NCBI GenBank assembly: GCA_905207485.1
Contig: CAJLLL010000045.1
Span: forward strand, 1-16,050
Reading direction: 5' to 3'
Origin: an uncultured Phascolarctobacterium sp.
GTDB taxonomy: Bacteria > Bacillota > Negativicutes > Acidaminococcales > Acidaminococcaceae
DNA: 16,050 bases
How positions within the stretch are numbered: the first letter of the stretch is position 1; every line of letters begins with the position of its first letter. Positions 12,726-16,050 of this stretch are shown here, in pieces. The notes under the pieces were generated by a model. That model saw only the letters and a list, made by a program, of their open reading frames with translations. It was not told the DNA's origin and made no database searches. The position numbers and the translations under genes are program-made.

Positions 12726-13001
12726 TTATTTTAAAGCCGTACTTTTATCGGCATGACCTTTGTAAGTACGGGTGGGAGCAAATTCTCCCAATTTATGGCC
12801 AACCATATCTTCGGTAATAAATACAGGCACATGTTTACGGCCGTCATGAACGGCAATAGTATGTCCTAAAAATTCCGGAAGAATAGTGGAGCTGCGAGAC
12901 CAGGTCTTTACAACTTTTTTATCGTTAGAAGCGTTCATGGCTTCAATCTTCTTCAGAAGACTTTCATGCACATAAGGTCCTTTTTTGATTGATCTGGACA
13001 C
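12726..13001 (-). CDS. rpsS: 30S ribosomal protein S19
   Basis: S19 (uS19, 91 residues) lies in the 30S head beside S13 and contacts the 50S subunit. MSRSIKKGPYVHESLLKKIE, TWSRSSTILPEFLGHTIAVH and HKLGEFAPTRTYKGH are family signatures. The start is GTG (13001), 8 bases after AAGGAGG. It follows rplB by 30 bases. Confidence 0.98.
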   Translation of the reverse strand: MSRSIKKGPYVHESLLKKIEAMNASNDKKVVKTWSRSSTILPEFLGHTIAVHDGRKHVPVFITEDMVGHKLGEFAPTRTYKGHADKSTALK

Positions 13002-13031
13002 TATTTGGGCCTCCTTTCTTTAACCTGCTAA

Positions 13032-13862
13032 TTATTTCGTTCTGCGTTTTACAATCAGCTTGCTGGAAGCTTTTTTCTGCTTGCGGGTACGAGTACCGAA
13101 AGCACATTTGCCCCAAGGAGTGACAGGGCGTTTGCGGCCAACAGGAGAATGGCCTTCGCCACCGCCATGCGGATGGTCGTTCGGGTTCATAACTACGCCG
13201 CGGTTTGCAGGACGAATGCCGCGCCAACGGTTGCGGCCAGCTTTACCGATAGTAATGTTTTCAAAGTCAATGTTACCAACCTGACCGATGGTTGCACGGC
13301 AGTTGATATGAACTTTGCGGATTTCGCCGGAAGGCAGACGGAGAAGTGCATAATCGCCTTCTTTAGCCATCAACTGAGCGGAAGCGCCGGCGCTGCGTGC
13401 CATCTGACCGCCTTTGCCGATTTTCAGTTCAACATTGTGCACGGTGGTGCCAAGCGGAATATTTTTCAGCGGCAGGCAGTTACCGATTTTGATATCGGCT
13501 TCCGGACCGCTTTCAATCATATCGCCAACTTTTAAGTCAAGCGGAGCGATGATGTAACGTTTTTCGCCGTCAACATAGTTTACAAGAGCTATGCGTGCAT
13601 TACGGTTAGGATCGTATTCGATGGTAGCAACGCGAGCCGGAATACCGTCTTTAGTGCGTTTGAAATCGATAATACGATACAGTCTTTTAACGCCGCCGCC
13701 CTGATGGCGAACGGTCATTTTGCCGGTGTTGTTGCGTCCAGCATGTTTTTGCAGTTTTTCTACAAGCGGACGGTACGGCTTATCGGTCGTAATCTCTTCG
13801 AAGGTAGACACTGTAATGAAGCGTCTCGAAGGAGAATACGGATTAAAGCTTTTAATAGCCAT
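13032..13862 (-). CDS. rplB: 50S ribosomal protein L2
   Basis: L2 (uL2, 276 residues) is required for subunit joining and peptidyl-transferase activity. Its N-terminal OB-like and central SH3-like parts are followed by the conserved MNPNDHPHGGGEG (225-237). H230 corresponds to the histidine reported as important in E. coli L2. The tail reads GRKRPVTPWGKCAFGTRTRK. AAGGAGG lies nine bases before the ATG. It is 27 bases after rplW. Confidence 0.98.
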   Translation of the reverse strand: MAIKSFNPYSPSRRFITVSTFEEITTDKPYRPLVEKLQKHAGRNNTGKMTVRHQGGGVKRLYRIIDFKRTKDGIPARVATIEYDPNRNARIALVNYVDGEKRYIIAPLDLKVGDMIESGPEADIKIGNCLPLKNIPLGTTVHNVELKIGKGGQMARSAGASAQLMAKEGDYALLRLPSGEIRKVHINCRATIGQVGNIDFENITIGKAGRNRWRGIRPANRGVVMNPNDHPHGGGEGHSPVGRKRPVTPWGKCAFGTRTRKQKKASSKLIVKRRTK

Positions 13863-13889
13863 TTAATTTTACCTCCTTATTACGTTAAA

Positions 13890-14180
13890 TTACATTCCTT
13901 CGAAAATTTGAATCGTATTGCCTTCAGCCAGCTTCACGATAGCTTTCTTATAGTCGGAACGTTTGCCAACGTATTTGCCCATGCGTTTGGTTTTGCCAAG
14001 TACGCGCACGGTGTTTACTTTTTCAACTTTTACGTTAAAAATTTTCTCTACCGCTTGTCTGATTTCAGTTTTGTTAGCAGTAAGAGGCACTTTAAAGGTA
14101 TATTTGTTATCCTGCATCATCATGGAAGTTTTTTCGGTGATAACAGGGCGGATTAATAAATCACGAGGATTGGTTGCCAT
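13890..14180 (-). CDS. rplW: 50S ribosomal protein L23
   Basis: L23 (uL23, 96 residues) sits at the tunnel exit and is the main docking site for trigger factor and SRP. DLLIRPVITEKTSMMMQDNK, NKTEIRQAVEKIFNVKVEKV and a LGKTKRMGKYVGKRSDYKKA loop are typical. Its ATG overlaps the rplD TAA by one base (TAATG), with GAGGAGG inside the end of rplD, so translation is probably coupled. Confidence 0.98.
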   Translation of the reverse strand: MATNPRDLLIRPVITEKTSMMMQDNKYTFKVPLTANKTEIRQAVEKIFNVKVEKVNTVRVLGKTKRMGKYVGKRSDYKKAIVKLAEGNTIQIFEGM

Positions 14181-14809
14181 TATGCGAGCACCTCCTCAAT
14201 TCTGGCAATAGCGTCTTTAGCCAGGAATACTTTATTGTTGTTGAGCAAATCGAAGCAGTTCAGGCAAGCATTGGAAAGTGCAGTTACTTTCGGCATGTTG
14301 CGGGAAGAGAGCTCAACGTTTTCATTTTCACCATTGGTGATAATAAGAGCTTTTTTGTCTGCAGCATCAAATGCGGCAAGCATTGCTACAACATTTTTGG
14401 TTTTCGGTGCATCAAATGCAAGACCGTCAACCACTACCATTTCACCGGCAGCAACTTTAGCGCTCAGTGCGCAACGGATTGCCAGACGGCGAGCTTTACG
14501 CGGCATTTTTTTGTCGTAGCTGCGGGGTTGCGGACCAAATACGGTGCCGCCGCCTACCCACAGAGGAGAACGGGTGGAACCGCTGCGTGCACGGCCGGTG
14601 CCTTTTTGTTTCCAAGGTTTACGTCCGCCGCCGCGAACAAGGCCGCGGGTTTTAGTAGCAGCAGTGCCCTGGCGCTGGTTAGCGTGCTGCATTACAACTG
14701 CTTGATGTACAACAGCTTCGTTAAACTCTACGCCAAACACATCTTCATTTAATTCTATTTCTTCACCGGTAGGTTGACCGGAGATATTATATACTGATAA
14801 CTTCGGCAT
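14180..14809 (-). CDS. rplD: 50S ribosomal protein L4
   Basis: L4 (uL4, 209 residues from this start) reaches into the peptide tunnel with a long loop, and in E. coli also represses the S10 operon by attenuation. I start at ATG 14809 (MPKLSVYNISGQPTGEEIEL), 9 bases after AAAGGAGG. A nearby in-frame ATG (14818) directly abuts the ribosome site and would add only MLL. The tunnel-loop signature KPWKQKGTGRARSGSTRSPL and the following GGGTVFGPQPRSYDKK (from about residue 64) are intact. It is coupled to rplW by overlap. Confidence 0.97.
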   Translation of the reverse strand: MPKLSVYNISGQPTGEEIELNEDVFGVEFNEAVVHQAVVMQHANQRQGTAATKTRGLVRGGGRKPWKQKGTGRARSGSTRSPLWVGGGTVFGPQPRSYDKKMPRKARRLAIRCALSAKVAAGEMVVVDGLAFDAPKTKNVVAMLAAFDAADKKALIITNGENENVELSSRNMPKVTALSNACLNCFDLLNNNKVFLAKDAIARIEEVLA

Positions 14810-14841
14810 TAGAAGCATCCTCCTTTCTTTCGCTTATGTTC

Positions 14842-15486
14842 TTATTTCTTATTAGGTTTTACGGTTTCTTTTACTACAACGAAAGAACCTGCAGCTCCCG
14901 GAATGGAACCTTTAACCAAAATAAGATTGCGTTCAGCGTCAACTTTTGCTACGGTCAGGCGTTGAACGGTTACTTGAGCATTACCCATACGTCCAGGCAG
15001 TTTTTTACCTTTGATAACGCGACCGCCAGGACCGGAGTACATGGGACCCATGGAGCCAGGTTCACGATGGGATTTAGAACCGTGTTTCATAGGACCACGA
15101 GCGAAATTGTGGCGTTTAATGGTGCCTGCAAAACCTTTACCGCGGGAAATACCGGTTGCATCAACCAGTTCGCCAGCAGCGAAAATGTCGCAGGAAATTT
15201 TATCGCCTACTGTAAATTCAGAAGGAGCAGACAAACGCAGTTCTTTGACAAATTTTACAGGAGCAACGCCTGCTTTGTCAAAATGGCCCTTCATCGGTTT
15301 CGTGGTATGTTTTTCTTTTACTTCGCCGAAGCCAAGCTGTACAGCATTGTAGCCGTCTTTTTCTTCGGTTTTGTTTTGAATGACAACGCAGGGACCGGCT
15401 TCAATTACAGTTACCGGAATCAATCTGCCGTCAGCTTCAAAAATCTGAGTCATACCGATTTTTTTACCTAAGATTCCTTTAGCCAT
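14842..15486 (-). CDS. rplC: 50S ribosomal protein L3
   Basis: L3 (uL3, 214 residues) starts 50S assembly and reaches towards the peptidyl-transferase centre. MAKGILGKKIGMTQIFEADG and GFAGTIKRHNFARGPMKHGS are characteristic. The loop continues as HREPGSMGPMYSGPGGRVIK and GKKLPGRMGNAQVTVQ. An M/P/Y-containing segment after the PGS motif differs from the more usual ASSNPGRV form I know from other bacteria. AAGGAGGAGG precedes the ATG. It is 15 bases after rpsJ. Confidence 0.98.
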   Translation of the reverse strand: MAKGILGKKIGMTQIFEADGRLIPVTVIEAGPCVVIQNKTEEKDGYNAVQLGFGEVKEKHTTKPMKGHFDKAGVAPVKFVKELRLSAPSEFTVGDKISCDIFAAGELVDATGISRGKGFAGTIKRHNFARGPMKHGSKSHREPGSMGPMYSGPGGRVIKGKKLPGRMGNAQVTVQRLTVAKVDAERNLILVKGSIPGAAGSFVVVKETVKPNKK

Positions 15487-15501
15487 TATCGCACCTCCTC
15501 C

Positions 15502-15813
15502 TTACAGTTTAATCTCGATATCTACGCCGGCAGGAAGATCAAGACGCATCAAAGAATCAACAGTCTTCGCAGTCGGTTCCAGAATGTCTACAAGACGTTT
15601 GTGAGTACGCATTTCAAACTGCTCACGGGAATCTTTGTTAACATGCGGGGAACGCAGAATCGTATAGATATTTTTTTCGGTAGGAAGCGGAATCGGGCCG
15701 GAAACCTGAGCACCGGTACGTTTCGCAGTTTCCACGATTTTGGCAGCACTCTGGTCAAGTGCTTTGTGGTCATACGCTTTAAGGCGTATTCTGATTTTCT
15801 GAGATTTCGACAT
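15502..15813 (-). CDS. rpsJ: 30S ribosomal protein S10
   Basis: S10 (uS10, 103 residues) is a 30S head protein that also binds NusB in transcription antitermination. IRIRLKAYDHKALDQSAAKI, VSGPIPLPTEKNIYTILRSP and the loop HVNKDSREQFEMRTHKRLVD are the family landmarks. AGGAGG lies 9 bases before the ATG. It is the first gene of the S10 block, preceded by a 184-bp spacer after tuf holding a terminator-like hairpin and two smaller stems. Confidence 0.99.
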   Translation of the reverse strand: MSKSQKIRIRLKAYDHKALDQSAAKIVETAKRTGAQVSGPIPLPTEKNIYTILRSPHVNKDSREQFEMRTHKRLVDILEPTAKTVDSLMRLDLPAGVDIEIKL

Positions 15814-15848
15814 TAAAACATTTCCTCCTAATCGCCCAGTTTCTAAGA

Positions 15849-15863
15849 ACGGACATACTCCGT
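15849..15863 (-). promoter_or_regulatory. Small hairpin in the rpsJ leader
   Basis: ACGGA and TCCGT form a 5-bp stem around a 5-base loop, about 20 bases upstream of the rpsJ AGGAGG site. On its own it is weak. Together with the hairpin at 15873-15886 it suggests a folded leader. Confidence 0.35.
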
Positions 15864-15872
15864 GAAAATCTC

Positions 15873-15886
15873 CCTGTCTAAACAGG
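15873..15886 (-). promoter_or_regulatory. Second small hairpin in the rpsJ leader
   Basis: CCTGT and ACAGG pair perfectly (5 bp) around a 4-base loop. It lies upstream of the stem at 15849-15863, in the spacer where an S10-operon promoter or attenuator would be expected. Confidence 0.35.
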
Positions 15887-15920
15887 CAAGCAACCTCTCA
15901 CATCATCGCAGGGCCATACA

Positions 15921-15963
15921 AACAAACATAACAATATGAGGGGCGGTTTTTCAGCCCCTCATA
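15921..15963 (-). terminator. Terminator-like hairpin between tuf and rpsJ
   Basis: TATGAGGGGC (15935-15944) and GCCCCTCATA (15954-15963) form a perfect 10-bp stem with a 9-base loop. On the minus strand it is followed by TTGTTATGTTTGTTTG, T-rich but interrupted by G and A, so termination may be partial. It lies 35 bases after the tuf stop codon and would end, or reduce, tuf transcription before the S10 block. Confidence 0.75.
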
Positions 15964-15997
15964 ACGGGATCTATTTTATGATGGGATCCTTATAAAA

Positions 15998-16050
15998 TTA
16001 TTTTTCTTCGATTTGGGTAACAACACCAGCGCCAACGGTACGGCCGCCTT
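15998..16050 (-). CDS. tuf: Elongation factor Tu, 3' end only
   Basis: The last 16 complete codons translate as GGRTVGAGVVTQIEEK and a TAA stop at 15998, which is the conserved C-terminus of EF-Tu (domain III). EF-Tu delivers aminoacyl-tRNA to the ribosome as a GTP complex. The rest of the gene is outside the window to the right. tuf just before rpsJ is the usual end of the str operon (rpsL, rpsG, fusA, tuf). Confidence 0.96.
   Translation of the reverse strand, partial: GGRTVGAGVVTQIEEK

Noticed and set aside
12964..13227. Minus-strand frame of 87 codons spanning the rplB end and rpsS start
   Set aside because: It is another frame of L2 with Arg/Cys/Ser-rich composition and no ribosome site; L2 and S19 explain the region.
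14836..15471. Plus-strand frame of 211 codons opposite rplC
   Set aside because: It lies entirely antisense to L3, has no ribosome site, and its translation resembles no family. Long open frames opposite highly biased ribosomal genes are expected.
15965..15988. GGGATC direct repeat and a possible GGATC/GATCC stem after the tuf stop
   Set aside because: The stem is only 5 bp with a 13-base loop, and the much stronger hairpin next to it already explains termination.
1..16050. CRISPR arrays, insertion sequences, attachment sites, tRNA or rRNA genes
   Set aside because: I looked for repeat arrays, terminal inverted repeats, transposase motifs and tRNA-like folds and saw none. The region is an intact conserved housekeeping cluster.

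Overview
This window is the conserved str/S10-spc-alpha ribosomal protein region of a low-to-moderate GC Firmicute. Everything with convincing coding signal lies on the minus strand, so the operon reads from the right edge (about 16050) to the left edge (1). The organism is probably in the class Negativicutes (Veillonella/Acidaminococcus/Phascolarctobacterium relatives). The reasons are Gram-positive-type Shine-Dalgarno sites (AAGGAGG), rpsD placed between rpsK and rpoA, a zinc-type S14, and a cysteine-poor S4 whose N-terminus (MAIDRTPVLKRCRSLG) I recall from that class. The class assignment is inference from memory; the Firmicute assignment is firmer.

Layout in transcription order: 3' end of tuf (EF-Tu), a hairpin terminator, and a 184-bp spacer with two small hairpins. 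Then the S10 block: rpsJ, rplC, rplD, rplW, rplB, rpsS, rplV, rpsC, rplP, rpmC, rpsQ. The spc block follows: rplN, rplX, rplE, rpsN, rpsH, rplF, rplR, rpsE, rpmD, rplO, secY, adk, infA, rpmJ. The alpha block comes last: rpsM, rpsK, rpsD, rpoA, rplQ. A clear intrinsic terminator follows rplQ. Gaps inside the cluster are 1-42 bp, apart from 72 bp before rpoA, with 1-base TAATG overlaps at rplD/rplW and rplP/rpmC. The whole block therefore looks co-transcribed. It supplies 25 ribosomal proteins (10 S10-block, 11 L and S from spc, and the alpha set including L36), the SecY translocon core, adenylate kinase, IF-1 and the RNA polymerase alpha subunit. map, often found between adk and infA in Firmicutes, is absent.

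Downstream of rplQ there is a separate two-gene unit with its own promoter: a cyclophilin peptidyl-prolyl isomerase overlapping by one base a small GIY-YIG protein. Next comes a monocistronic cold-shock protein gene with a good promoter, a leader hairpin and a 12-bp-stem terminator. At the extreme left, a very AT-rich reading frame with an extended -10 promoter runs off the window edge and may encode a small membrane protein.

I re-chose several start codons from Shine-Dalgarno spacing and family length. rplR (TTG), rpsN (TTG), infA (GTG), rpsQ (GTG), rplO, rplD and rplN all change or are clarified. rpmJ (37 codons) is annotated from the sequence directly. No stretch longer than about 300 bases lacks a gene; the largest gap is tuf-rpsJ (184 bp). 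I found no CRISPR, insertion sequence, tRNA or rRNA. I see no undescribed biological system here. The interesting points are start-codon usage, leader structures, gene-order details and the left-edge reading frame.
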